From: CAZCBX01 sp964497185
GTDB lineage: Bacteria; Bdellovibrionota_G; JALEGL01; JAGRMV01
Length of the DNA: 64,000 nt
Direction: 5' to 3'
NCBI GenBank assembly: GCA_964497185.1
Contig: CAZCBX010000013.1
Location: 8,236-72,235 of the forward strand
The notes below the pieces were generated by a model. It was not told where the DNA came from. It made no database searches and was given only the letters and a program-made list of their open reading frames with translations. The translations under genes and the position numbers were made by a program. Below are positions 18,155-27,156 of the stretch, one piece after another (position 1 is the first letter of the stretch; each line of letters begins with the position of its first letter).

Positions 18155-18251
18155 TGCGACATTTTTTTAACCTTGTCGGAAACCTATGTCGCACAGGCAT
18201 CGTAGCGATGCCTGGCTGACATGGTTCGGATCATTACCCCCGTAGATCCGA
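18155..18251. promoter_or_regulatory. Palindromic, potentially alternative-folding element between microprotein genes
   Basis: Three inverted repeats are packed here. First, a 9-bp perfect stem CAGGCATCG with 3-nt loop (18194-18214), extended by ACC-T-ATGTC (18182-18190) pairing GACATGGT (18218-18225). Second, TCGGATC (18226-18232) pairs with GATCCGA (18245-18251). Third, TGCGACAT (18155-18162) pairs with ATGTCGCA (18186-18193), which competes with the outer stem of the first. As RNA this gives mutually exclusive folds; as DNA the repeats could be activator-binding sites upstream of the sigma-54-like element at 18098. No U-run follows any hairpin, so it is not an ordinary terminator. Confidence 0.55.
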
Positions 18252-18265
18252 TGCGAGGAAAATGG

Positions 18266-18370
18266 TTATAAACTAATGATCATCCAACCCATCATGGCAA
18301 TGTGGGCAACGGCGGCCATCATGCCGCCCAAATAGCAGATGGTTGCTTTGGCTTCTGGTTTAATTTTCAT
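18266..18370 (-). CDS. 34-residue membrane microprotein, copy B
   Basis: ATG at 18370 with ribosome site GGGAGAA, stop TAA at 18266-18268. Like copy A it has a charged start (MKIKPEAK) and one hydrophobic helix containing YLGGM, His23 and the ending MGWMIISL. Eighteen of 34 positions match copy A, clustered in YxGGMxA, H, A, and the MGWMI-SL tail, so the helix face around Gly15-Gly16, His23 and Trp29 is probably functional. It lies 171 bp after the PEGA kinase gene, in the same direction, with its own sigma-54-like element. Confidence 0.8.
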   Translation of the reverse strand: MKIKPEAKATICYLGGMMAAVAHIAMMGWMIISL

Positions 18371-18414
18371 GGTTGTTCTCCCTTTTTTTTTACGTCTAAC
18401 GCTAAGCCCTCATA

Positions 18415-18430
18415 TACAAAAGCCATGCCA
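18415..18430 (-). promoter_or_regulatory. Sigma-54-like -24/-12 element upstream of microprotein B
   Basis: The minus strand reads TGGCATGGCTTTTGTA (preceded by a further T). This is a near-match to the sigma-54 consensus, with correct GG-N10-GT spacing. It sits 44 bases upstream of the ATG of microprotein B. The same sequence form is found before copy A. A sigma-54 activator is encoded 3-5 kb away. Confidence 0.45.
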
Positions 18431-18541
18431 AATTGCATATCCTATCATTTCAAGCACTTAGGCAAAATAGGGGTAAATAAAGTTGCGCCAATTTTGGGCT
18501 AGGTTTGTGACATGGACGCCACTGCCTCATTGATCAGAAGC

Positions 18542-20704
18542 TTACTGCGTATTGCAGGAAATGTCGGCATTTTCAAAATTGTAGATGCATTTGGTGGTTT
18601 TTTTCGTTTTCACGACAATGTTGGCTTTAAAAGGTTTGAGTTTCATGGACTCGTTTCGCAGCTCAAGGGTATAGGTTCCCGATTCAAGCTTGTGGCCAAT
18701 CAGTGGGGTTTCACCAATGTTTTCTCCATCCACAAACACATAAGACCATGGTTTGGAGATCACGCTGACCATACCATTACCGATGACTTTGCTTTTTTCA
18801 TCCCCCAATTTGGGCGGGCTTAGGTTGCGTTTTGTGGTGGGTTTCGCAGTGGGTGCTGGCTGAGGAAGCTTGCTTAAAAACACTTTTTTATCAATGCGCG
18901 CTTGATTGAGAATTTCCACCGAGCTATTTTTGGGCTTAAACCCCTCTTTTTCAAATCGAAGCTGGTAGGTTTTACCCAGTTCAAGGGCCAGCATGGCGGG
19001 TGTTTTTTCCGATAACAAAACGTCATCCAAATAAATGGTGGCGTCGGTGGGCTCAGACTGCAAGTATACTTGAGACGCTTTTAAATCTTCTTTGTCTTTT
19101 TCTAAAAACAATCTTAGGGTGCGGCGAAAGTTTTCTTTGGTAATTTCTTTGCGCACTGGCTGGTAGCCCTCTTTATCGACTTTGATCAAAACCGGCTCAC
19201 TCATATTGATTTGCGTTTGCAAGGGGGTGGTTTGTGCAATCAATTCATCGTTGACCCAAACCCTCGCCTCTGCTGGATCCGATTCGATGCGCAGGATGCG
19301 TGTGGGATCTTTCATCACCTGCATGCCGCCTTTGAGCTGTGTGGGATGGGTATCGATGGGGCGACGATCCATCAGCAAATACAAACCAAAACTGATTAAA
19401 ATGATGCCAGGCAAAAGCACCACCCAGTGTTTGGGTTTGCGCCAAAAGGTGTGAAAGGTCATGGTGTCTTCGGAAATATCACCTCTCAATTTTAACTTTT
19501 TTTGAAGGCTCTCCCATGCGGAAGGGTCCACTTCCGTGGGCTCAAATAATGGTTTGGAGCCGGTTTCATCGGATGCGGAGAGTCCCTTTTTATTGCCCAC
19601 TGTGGTTTCTGCACGGGACAGTTCATACATCGGATTGGCTGCAAAGGTGTGAGAGTTTTCATAATAAAGCGCCATGGGCTCACCAGGCTCTTGCGCCAAA
19701 AATGCTTCATGTTCGATGCGCAGAGGCTCACGCTGGGCTTCCAAGGTTTGTATTTCTTGTTCATGAAAGCGTTTGATAAAGCCCATCACATCCACATGCG
19801 ATACGCGCGTGGGGCGACCTTTGGGTGCTTGGCGCACCAAGTATTCATTGAGTTCATCGACCAGGTGCTGCGCATCTTGATAGCGCTGGTCACGATCATA
19901 GGCGAGCATTTTCATCACGATGTGCTCGAGTGCAGGTGGAATGTCTTTTCGAAACTTGCTGGGTGGTGGCACTTTGCCCTCACGCACAAGCTTTATGGCT
20001 TCGGGAATGGCCGAAGCTGAAAAAAGACGATGCGCTGTAAGCATCTCATAAAAAATAATGCCCAAAGAATAAATATCACTGCGCTGGTCTATTTTAATGT
20101 CAGACCGTGTTTGCTCGGGCGACATGTAGCCAATTTTGCCCCGAATGATGCCCACTTGAGTTTTGTGGCTTTGGCTTTGGGCTTTGGAAATACCAAAATC
20201 AGCCAGCTTGATGTCACCAAAGTAAGACAGCAAAATATTCGCAGGGCTCACATCGCGATGCACCAGCTTCATGGGGCGCCCTTTTTTATCTTTGCGTCGA
20301 TGCGCATAGGCCAAGCCATTGGCGATTTCTCGGATCATGTGTGTGGCCAGGTCAATGGTGAAGATGGCATTTCTTTGCCACACTTTTTTCATAAGGCCCT
20401 TGAGTGTGGTGCCCTCCACATATTCCATGGCGATGTAAAACTGCTCTTGAATTTGCCCAAATTCCACCATCGATACAATGTTGGGATGGTTGAGCTTGAC
20501 CATCAATTTGGCTTCATCTTGCAACAAGGAGATGAATTCTTTGTCCTCGGTAAATTGGGGCAGAATCCGCTTAATGGCAAAATATTGAGACTGGCCATCG
20601 GTCATTTGAGCCATGGCCTTGTAGATAACGGCCATCCCACCCGATGCAATTTGATCGGTCAAGATGTAATTGCCGAATCTCTCAATGGAAAAATGGGGAT
20701 TCAT
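18542..20704 (-). CDS. Serine/threonine protein kinase with C-terminal PEGA repeats
   Basis: A 720-residue transmembrane kinase. The catalytic domain (about 12-300) has the glycine loop IASGGMAVIYKA, Lys45 in FAIKR, HRDVSPANIL with Asp151 and Asn156, and LADFG with Asp169, so it should be active. One membrane helix lies at about 430-450. The outer part holds three PEGA-type beta repeats (for example ESDPAEARVWVNDELIAQTTPL, SEPTDATIYLDDVLLSEKTPAML and SKPWSYVFVDGENIGETPLIG). PEGA regions are thought to bind cell-surface or wall structures. It is downstream of the BtuF-like and sigma-54 activator genes in one direction. Confidence 0.93.
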   Translation of the reverse strand: MNPHFSIERFGNYILTDQIASGGMAVIYKAMAQMTDGQSQYFAIKRILPQFTEDKEFISLLQDEAKLMVKLNHPNIVSMVEFGQIQEQFYIAMEYVEGTTLKGLMKKVWQRNAIFTIDLATHMIREIANGLAYAHRRKDKKGRPMKLVHRDVSPANILLSYFGDIKLADFGISKAQSQSHKTQVGIIRGKIGYMSPEQTRSDIKIDQRSDIYSLGIIFYEMLTAHRLFSASAIPEAIKLVREGKVPPPSKFRKDIPPALEHIVMKMLAYDRDQRYQDAQHLVDELNEYLVRQAPKGRPTRVSHVDVMGFIKRFHEQEIQTLEAQREPLRIEHEAFLAQEPGEPMALYYENSHTFAANPMYELSRAETTVGNKKGLSASDETGSKPLFEPTEVDPSAWESLQKKLKLRGDISEDTMTFHTFWRKPKHWVVLLPGIILISFGLYLLMDRRPIDTHPTQLKGGMQVMKDPTRILRIESDPAEARVWVNDELIAQTTPLQTQINMSEPVLIKVDKEGYQPVRKEITKENFRRTLRLFLEKDKEDLKASQVYLQSEPTDATIYLDDVLLSEKTPAMLALELGKTYQLRFEKEGFKPKNSSVEILNQARIDKKVFLSKLPQPAPTAKPTTKRNLSPPKLGDEKSKVIGNGMVSVISKPWSYVFVDGENIGETPLIGHKLESGTYTLELRNESMKLKPFKANIVVKTKKTTKCIYNFENADISCNTQ

Positions 20705-20752
20705 TGCTGCCCATCATTATACGCACCCATCGGCGATGCGCCAACCTTTGGT

Positions 20753-21541
20753 CTAAAAAAGCGCTTGCAGCGCATCGATGGCCACCTTGGCACGGGGACC
20801 AGACCAGAAAAGATTTTCACCATGGAATAGATGCACGGTTGTATGTTGACCGGCTTGTTGAAGGTTTTGTTGCCATTGTGCCTGATGCTCAGAAGTAAAA
20901 GCATACGGTTCACTGGGCAACAGCAGCACATCCATGGGGGTTTCCAGCAGCTGGGCTTGGGTATAAGTGGGATATCGGGGTGCGGGGATGGCATTGGACC
21001 AGCCGGCAGCTTGCATCAAATGGTGGGTATAAGTTTCATGTCCCACCGCCATCCACGGCTCTTGCCATATCAGTATCCCCATGGTGCCACGTGGCTTGGG
21101 ATCAGACGACGCTTCAACCAACTGCGCAAACTCATTTAAATCTGCATCGGCTTGCGTGCAGTCTGTGGCGCATAGCTGTCGAAGCTCTTGCAAGTAGTGT
21201 AGCGTGCTGGGCATATCCTCGGGATACGTAATCCACACCGGGATGTTCATGTGTTGGAGCGCCTGAATGTCGGCTTTTTGATTTTCTTCTAGGTTGGCAA
21301 TCACCAGATCGGGCTTGAGTGCGGCGATGCGTTTAAGGTTGGGGGTTTTGGTTCCTCCCACGCGTTGAATATCCGCCACTTTCGCCTGGGGCTCAATGCA
21401 AAACGAAGATCGACCCACGGGCATCACACCCCATTGAATTAATGTCTCTGTCACGCTAGGCACCAGTGATACCACACGCGAGGGACGCTGACTTATCTCA
21501 AGCGGGCTCACGCCCCATGCCTGGTGAAAGGTCAAAGGCAT
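20753..21541 (-). CDS. BtuF-like helical-backbone substrate-binding protein without signal peptide
   Basis: A 262-residue member of the cobalamin/iron ABC-transporter binding-protein fold. RVVSLVPSVTETLIQWG at the N-terminus, GGTKTPNLKRIAALKPDLVIANLEEN and LIWQEPWMAVGHETYTHHLM are characteristic. No signal peptide or lipobox is visible and no permease or ATPase gene is adjacent, so it may be cytoplasmic or exported another way. The frame starts 7 bp after the sigma-54 activator stop, which suggests co-transcription. A role as corrinoid or metal-chelate binder for signalling is possible but unproven. Confidence 0.82.
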   Translation of the reverse strand: MPLTFHQAWGVSPLEISQRPSRVVSLVPSVTETLIQWGVMPVGRSSFCIEPQAKVADIQRVGGTKTPNLKRIAALKPDLVIANLEENQKADIQALQHMNIPVWITYPEDMPSTLHYLQELRQLCATDCTQADADLNEFAQLVEASSDPKPRGTMGILIWQEPWMAVGHETYTHHLMQAAGWSNAIPAPRYPTYTQAQLLETPMDVLLLPSEPYAFTSEHQAQWQQNLQQAGQHTTVHLFHGENLFWSGPRAKVAIDALQALF

Positions 21542-21548
21542 GCAGTGT

Positions 21549-23156
21549 CTAGCGGCGTCGGTCCAAACGGTATTTAGAAATTTTCTTATTCAAGCCTTGG
21601 CGGGTGATGCCACACAGTCGGGCCACCTTGGTTTTGTTCCATTTGTGTTTTTGCAAGTACTTGGATAAAAGCCCCTTTTCGAATTCGTCCACCAGTCTTT
21701 TGATGAAGCCCTCTTCTTCTTCATCCGCCACGGTGACATTTTCAGGATACGTTTCATAAAAGAACTTTTTGGATAAATCTTTCGAGCGAATCAAAGATTC
21801 GTCGGTGTTTAAAGCCACAATGCGTTCAATTTCATTGCGCAGCTCACGAACGTTGCCCGGCCAAAAATACTCTGAAAACACTTTCATGGATTCGCCTGAA
21901 ATATTGATGTTGGTTTTGCTGGTTTTTTCACCAAATTCTTTGAGAAAGTGTTGAACCAACAACGGGATGTCCTCAACGCGCTCGCGCAGTGGTGGCAAGG
22001 TTAATTCAACCACGGCCAAACGGTAATACAAATCCTCGCGGAATTTACCCAGCTCAATAAACTTGCGAAGGTTTCGATGGGTGGCCGATACCACACGCAC
22101 ATCCACTTGTCGCATTTGGGTATCACCCACACGCATAAAGGTGCCCTCTTGGATTAAGCGCAAAATCTTGACCTGAAGCGACAGCGACATTTCGCCCACC
22201 TCATCCAAAAACACGGTGCCCTGATCGGCGACTTCAAAAAGCCCTTTTTTATCTGCAATGGCACCCGTGAAAGCGCCTTTTTTATAACCAAACAGCTCTG
22301 CTTCGAGCAGTGTTTCGGTCAGCGCGGCACAGTTGATGGTAACAAACGGTTTGTCTTTACGGGATGAATGCTGGTGAATTAAATTGGCGACCAGCTCTTT
22401 GCCCGTGCCGGACTCGCCATAGATGATCACTGAACTGTCCGACTTACCAATGAGTTCAATCTGATCCATGATGTCTTTGATTTCTTGGCTTTGTGAAATC
22501 AGACCATTGAAATTGTTTTTGGACGTTAACAAAGCATTGGGGACATCTCGGGAGATTTCTTCCAAGTACTGGCCAATTTCTTCGCATAAAATTTTCAGCA
22601 AGTTTTTAATAACGGCCACTTTTTCGCTTGAAAAAACCGGTATCTCTCGAATATTCTTGTCCAGCGATGCATCGTCGAGGCCATACTGAACGTAAGACTC
22701 TTTGATTTTTTCAAATGTTAAATCATCGAGTTTTCCATAAATAAAATGACCCAGCCGCAACACACCCACGTTTTCCCCATCCACAAGAATGGACCCCGAT
22801 AAATGCGATAGCCCAAATGGATCTTGGGTTTTGACCACGTCGCCTTCATTTTTAATGGCTTCATCGATGGCGTGCGTGCATCCTTCATTGTACCGATCAT
22901 AGACTTCAGGGTATTTGGCCATGGTGTCTGAGAGGTGAAAGGTTTGAAAACTCCAGAAAGGCAGCTCGGAAACTTTGAGCATTTTACGCGTCCCGTAACC
23001 GAGGTATTTCTTGCGCGCATCTTTTCGTCGATTGGCCGGTGTCAAATAAACGCCGGGGGCTTCCAGATTTTCCAAGGCGTCTTGGACTTTCATGGTTACC
23101 CGTAACCGTTTTATTTGTTCCCAATCGATATTTTCTAAGTTGTTGTTTTGACTCAA
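21549..23156 (-). CDS. Sigma-54-dependent transcriptional activator with PocR-like sensor domain
   Basis: A 535-residue enhancer-binding protein. Residues about 20-195 resemble the PocR ligand-binding domain (SGSILVDGENVGVLRLGHF..., YGLDDASLDKNIREIPVFSSEKV). The AAA+ domain has Walker A GESGTGKE at 247-254 and the sigma-54 contact motif GAFTGA at 294-299, both intact. A Fis-type helix-turn-helix (NKTKVARLCGITRQGLNKKI) ends the protein. Translation starts at TTG (23156) with GGAAG six bases upstream; the next ATG would cut 21 residues. It lacks a receiver domain, so it probably senses a small ligand. Candidate targets include the microprotein genes nearby. Confidence 0.92.
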   Translation of the reverse strand: MSQNNNLENIDWEQIKRLRVTMKVQDALENLEAPGVYLTPANRRKDARKKYLGYGTRKMLKVSELPFWSFQTFHLSDTMAKYPEVYDRYNEGCTHAIDEAIKNEGDVVKTQDPFGLSHLSGSILVDGENVGVLRLGHFIYGKLDDLTFEKIKESYVQYGLDDASLDKNIREIPVFSSEKVAVIKNLLKILCEEIGQYLEEISRDVPNALLTSKNNFNGLISQSQEIKDIMDQIELIGKSDSSVIIYGESGTGKELVANLIHQHSSRKDKPFVTINCAALTETLLEAELFGYKKGAFTGAIADKKGLFEVADQGTVFLDEVGEMSLSLQVKILRLIQEGTFMRVGDTQMRQVDVRVVSATHRNLRKFIELGKFREDLYYRLAVVELTLPPLRERVEDIPLLVQHFLKEFGEKTSKTNINISGESMKVFSEYFWPGNVRELRNEIERIVALNTDESLIRSKDLSKKFFYETYPENVTVADEEEEGFIKRLVDEFEKGLLSKYLQKHKWNKTKVARLCGITRQGLNKKISKYRLDRRR

Positions 23157-23369
23157 AGTTACTTCCTTTTGATTGAATTCAGCTGTCTTATTTCTACCAA
23201 ATATGCATTGAATGAAAAGGAAAAAAAGTTTCCAATTGGCTTTTTTTTGTAAGATTTAAAAAAAATGCAACGCCATCCGAGCCACCCCACGGCAAACTTG
23301 GCTTGGCTTTTTTTACAGAACCAACCAGATTCTTTTACGCCAGAAGCTTGATAGGGTACATAAGGCCCC

Positions 23370-25814
23370 ATGCGCATTCAATCCCTGGTTCAAGATGGTC
23401 TTAAACGCTTGTATCAACATCCACTTCTCACATTAGGGGTGATTGGTTTTATCACAGCTGTCAGCTTCTACATATGCACAGATTTAGAACTTAAAAGTGA
23501 TTTCAAACGGCTACTGCCCCCCAACAAACCCAGTGTGGTGGCACTCAACCGTATTGAAAAACTGGTCGGAGGGGTTGGCACGCATAAAATTACCATTGAA
23601 ACCCAGGATCCCGATGCGGCCATCGAATTCATTGACGATTTGGTCGTAAAACTCAAAGAACTCGATGAGCGCTTTGTCCGCTTTGTGGACTATCGCACTC
23701 AGGACGTCAAAGACTATTATACAAAGCATAAATTTTTGTATGTGGATGACCAAGACCTCGAAACGATTGAACAGCGCTTGGCTAAAAAAATTGAATATGA
23801 AAAATTAAAAGCCAATCCATTTTTTTTCGACCTTGAAGACAAACCTGTCGAATTTTCCATTGCGGACATCGAGGAAAAATACAAAGGGCAAACCAGCGAA
23901 CAAGAAAAATATTATCGTGGCTATTTGTTTTCAGCCGATCGCTCCGTCGCAGTTGTATTGGTTCAACCCTCTGGCACATCCACCGGCACAGGCTTTTCCA
24001 AACAGCTCACTCAAAAAATTGCTTCCGTGGTGGATGAGCTTAACCCGCAATCCTACCACCCCAGCATTCAAGTTACATATGGAGGAAAGTTTTTAAAAGT
24101 CCTAAAACAATATGATCAGCTTATTAGTGACATGATCAGCACCTTGGGTATTTGCTTGCTATTGGTCGCCCTGGTTATTTATTTATACTTTCTACGCCTT
24201 CGCATCATTGCGCTGCTGGCAGTAACTTTGGCCATTGGTGGGGCATGGACGTTTGCGCTGGCAGAGCTTTTCATCGGTTCTTTAAATTCTCAAACCGCCT
24301 TTTTGGGCAGCATCATCATTGGCAACGGGGTCAACAGTGGTATTTTCTTTCTTGCGCGGTACATGCAAGAAAGAAAAACTCAAAACTCCATCCTGGCCTG
24401 CGTGGAAACCGCTTGCAATGCCACGTATTTTCCCACCTTCACTGCGGCCCTGACCACCAGCGTTGCTTTTTTTGCGTTGAGAAGTTCTGAAATTTTGGGC
24501 ATGAGTGAGTTTGGACTCATCGGTGGCGTAGGCATGCTCTTATGTTGGTTGGCTACCTTTACTTTTTTACCCGCTTTCATTGTTTTAACCGAACGCGTTT
24601 GGCCCATGCACAAGCAAGCCAAAAAAATTCCTTCGGGTTGGGCCAAGCCTTTCCAGTTGCTCGCCAACGGCATTGGGCAACGACCTGGCGTGATTGCCGG
24701 GGCTTCCTTGCTTTTTTTGGCCGTATGCATTGTGGCCATGATTCAATTTTTACCGCATTCACTTGAATACAATTTTTCAAATTTAAAAAACAAATATGAA
24801 GCCAATCCTGCTGAGAAAAATCTCTCCGACAAAACCAAAAGCATTTTTGGCAAAAGCCTCACGCCCTCCATTATTTTATTGGACCGCGCTGACCAAGCGG
24901 CAGGGGTATGTAAAATTGTCATGAGTCAAGAAAAGGACATGCCTTTGGTCGACCAAACCATAGAGCAGTGCAAAACCCTTCAAGATTTTTTACCCAAAAA
25001 CCAAAATGACAAATTGGCAACCTTGGCACGCATTCGAAAACTTTTGGAAGATGATGCCGTACAGCCTTTTTATAAAAAACACCAACAAGACATTGATGAC
25101 ATTCGAGCCACCAAAAATTTATCAGAGATAACCATGCAAGATTTGCCCCAAACCCTTCAGCGCAAATACCAAGAAAAAGACGGTCAGCTTGGCCGCATCG
25201 TGTTTATTTATCCGCGGGAGGATGCCAATTTAAATCAAGGAGCCGTGCTAAAACAATACACGCAGGCACTGACAAACATTGAGCTTGAGGATGGATCCAA
25301 AGTTAGCTTATCGGGTGATTATCCAATTTATGCAGATTTGCTCGACGCCATTGAAAACGATGGCCCTAAAATTTCATTGTACTCCTTTTTGGCCGTCAGT
25401 TTGCTCATCATCTTATACCTACGCAACTTATCTGCCATTGGTTTTGTGTTGGGCAGTTTGTGTACCGCCACGGTTTTATTGCTTGGCATTCAATCGCTGT
25501 TTTCGATCAAACTTAACTTTTTTAACTACATCGCCCTACCCGTCACCTTTGGTATAGGCGTCGATTATGCTGTCAATCTGTACGCGCGGTATAAAGAAGA
25601 AGGTCGCGGCAAAATGCTGGTCGCCATTGAGGCCATGGGGGGCGCCATTGCGCTTTGCTCCAGCACCACCATCATCGGATACCTCTCATTAACCCAAGGC
25701 ATCAACCAAGCTTTGGTGTCCTTTGGTTGGCTGGCGTTTATTGGCGAAATTTCTTGTTTGTTGGCGGGTTTGGTCATTGTCCCCACCTGGTTCTACCTAC
25801 GAGACAGACCCTAA
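23370..25814 (+). CDS. MMPL/RND-family transporter (HpnN-like)
   Basis: An 814-residue inner-membrane transporter with two repeats of one helix, a large periplasmic loop and five further helices. The first loop starts LKSDFKRLLPPNKPSVVALNRIEK. The helix blocks carry GNGVNSGIFFLARYMQERK and the second-repeat equivalent GIGVDYAVNLYARYKEEGRG. The family moves lipids or hydrophobic compounds; resemblance to hopanoid transporter HpnN is a loose guess. AAGG lies upstream of the ATG. It is divergent from the sigma-54 activator and ends overlapping the convergent mltB stop by 4 bp (CTAA). Confidence 0.9.
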   Translation: MRIQSLVQDGLKRLYQHPLLTLGVIGFITAVSFYICTDLELKSDFKRLLPPNKPSVVALNRIEKLVGGVGTHKITIETQDPDAAIEFIDDLVVKLKELDERFVRFVDYRTQDVKDYYTKHKFLYVDDQDLETIEQRLAKKIEYEKLKANPFFFDLEDKPVEFSIADIEEKYKGQTSEQEKYYRGYLFSADRSVAVVLVQPSGTSTGTGFSKQLTQKIASVVDELNPQSYHPSIQVTYGGKFLKVLKQYDQLISDMISTLGICLLLVALVIYLYFLRLRIIALLAVTLAIGGAWTFALAELFIGSLNSQTAFLGSIIIGNGVNSGIFFLARYMQERKTQNSILACVETACNATYFPTFTAALTTSVAFFALRSSEILGMSEFGLIGGVGMLLCWLATFTFLPAFIVLTERVWPMHKQAKKIPSGWAKPFQLLANGIGQRPGVIAGASLLFLAVCIVAMIQFLPHSLEYNFSNLKNKYEANPAEKNLSDKTKSIFGKSLTPSIILLDRADQAAGVCKIVMSQEKDMPLVDQTIEQCKTLQDFLPKNQNDKLATLARIRKLLEDDAVQPFYKKHQQDIDDIRATKNLSEITMQDLPQTLQRKYQEKDGQLGRIVFIYPREDANLNQGAVLKQYTQALTNIELEDGSKVSLSGDYPIYADLLDAIENDGPKISLYSFLAVSLLIILYLRNLSAIGFVLGSLCTATVLLLGIQSLFSIKLNFFNYIALPVTFGIGVDYAVNLYARYKEEGRGKMLVAIEAMGGAIALCSSTTIIGYLSLTQGINQALVSFGWLAFIGEISCLLAGLVIVPTWFYLRDRP

Positions 25815-26767
25815 CGCTGTGAGAGCAGTTTTTGGTTTTTCAGAGGAAAATTCTTACAAAAATGGGGATGCTTTTTTCGCATCACATGTGCCTGATGGGT
25901 GATGGTATCGCGATACCATTTTGGCGCATTGTACGCTTCCAATGCGCGGTCTCGGTTTTTGGCAAAACCTTTATCGCGAAGATAAAGGGAAGTCAGCATG
26001 AATGAATCGGGCCATTGCCAAAAATCCAGCGTTTTTTGCTCCTCAAAATAAGGCAAGGCTGTGTTGGGCATAAACTGGCTATAACCAATGGCACCAGCCC
26101 AAGAACTCTTCATCGTAAGTACCTTTTCATCCGACCAGTTTTGTAAATTGGCAATGGTCAGGTAAGCCACCAGATGCTTGGTCCAATCTCCAGCAATCCA
26201 CTTGGCACGTTTTTGCCAATCGTAGGTGGACCATTTTTTGGGATTGGCTTTGTATTTATCGTATGACTTGAGCTTGGGCATGAGCGTTTTGATCACGTCG
26301 TCGGCAAACTCATCTTCAGAAAGCACCGCCAAACTAACAATTGAATTGAGTGCTTTAAACCACGGAATGTCGTCGCTGCCAAACAGAGTCTCCATGTATA
26401 GCAACGAGGTCACCACCATGGGATCCACATTGGTTTGGTCATAGGTTTTGCATAGATCTTGTTCATGTTCATCGACAAATGCGCCCACTTTTTTGAGGGT
26501 TTCTTTGGTCATGTACTCTTGAAGACGGTTGGTGCTTGGGGCTGACCACAAGATATTGGTGTATTTGTAACGAATGGCGGTGGGGTTCAGCTGTGCTTTT
26601 TGAATGAGGGCAATGTGTTCGGGCTTGCAAGCCGGACATTGAAACTTTTGAATCAACGCGGCTTTGGCTTTTTCCCATTTGGTTTCATCAAATTTGTATT
26701 CTTGATCGTCGGCCTGAGCAGCGACCGCAAAAAAAACGATGGCCAGTATGGCAATAAGCTTATTCAT
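25811..26767 (-). CDS. mltB: Lytic murein transglycosylase, MltB family
   Basis: About 318 residues with a signal peptide (MNKLIAILAIVFFAVAAQA). It cleaves the glycan strand to give anhydromuropeptides. The catalytic Glu126 is in SLLYMETLFGS, and the conserved GAIGYSQFMPNTALPYF follows. A CPAC pair near residue 44 could form a disulfide. I chose the ATG at 26767; a longer open frame lacks the signal-peptide form. Its start overlaps the end of the DUF309 gene by 8 bp. No lipobox is seen, so it is probably periplasmic rather than lipid-anchored. Confidence 0.9.
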   Translation of the reverse strand: MNKLIAILAIVFFAVAAQADDQEYKFDETKWEKAKAALIQKFQCPACKPEHIALIQKAQLNPTAIRYKYTNILWSAPSTNRLQEYMTKETLKKVGAFVDEHEQDLCKTYDQTNVDPMVVTSLLYMETLFGSDDIPWFKALNSIVSLAVLSEDEFADDVIKTLMPKLKSYDKYKANPKKWSTYDWQKRAKWIAGDWTKHLVAYLTIANLQNWSDEKVLTMKSSWAGAIGYSQFMPNTALPYFEEQKTLDFWQWPDSFMLTSLYLRDKGFAKNRDRALEAYNAPKWYRDTITHQAHVMRKKHPHFCKNFPLKNQKLLSQR

Positions 26768-27125
26768 GGTCGGTAAACTCAATGGAGGGCACGCGCTGCA
26801 TGTTTTCAAGGTCACTCATATCTTCGTCTGTTTCTTCATAAAAGCGATCCATATCGGATAAAAGTTTGGCCAAATTCAACCCATCTTTCTGATCGCCAAA
26901 AGGCAAAAGCATGGCTTTGGCTTTTTCATAAATTTTTGCACCGCCGCGTGCGTTGTCATTGGTGGCATGGTAAAGAGAGACCGCACATTGGATCAGTCCC
27001 CCATAAAAATCTTTTTGCTGACTTTCGTCTTTGACCCATATTTCGTCCAATGTTGACTGAGCCGACATATACTTGGCGGTATTGAAGTATTCAATAAACA
27101 ACAAATATCGATCGGGATACGGCAT
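26760..27125 (-). CDS. DUF309 domain protein
   Basis: A 121-residue soluble, helical protein. FIEYFNTAKYMSAQSTLDEIW followed by DFYGGLIQCAVSLYHATNDNARGGAKIYEKA is the DUF309 pattern (FNxxxyxxAHxxLExxW ... LIQxAxAlyH ... NxxGA). The usual His of the first motif is replaced by Gln. The family function is unknown. It overlaps mltB and lies 31 bp after the HD-GYP gene, so all three may be one transcript. Confidence 0.8.
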   Translation of the reverse strand: MPYPDRYLLFIEYFNTAKYMSAQSTLDEIWVKDESQQKDFYGGLIQCAVSLYHATNDNARGGAKIYEKAKAMLLPFGDQKDGLNLAKLLSDMDRFYEETDEDMSDLENMQRVPSIEFTDHE

Positions 27126-27156
27126 TCACACATTGTACGAGATAAAGCTCGAACGA

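Noticed and set aside
20030..20830. 266-codon open frame on the plus strand opposite the PEGA kinase
   Set aside because: Antisense to a gene with clear kinase motifs; the peptide has no family resemblance and no ribosome site.
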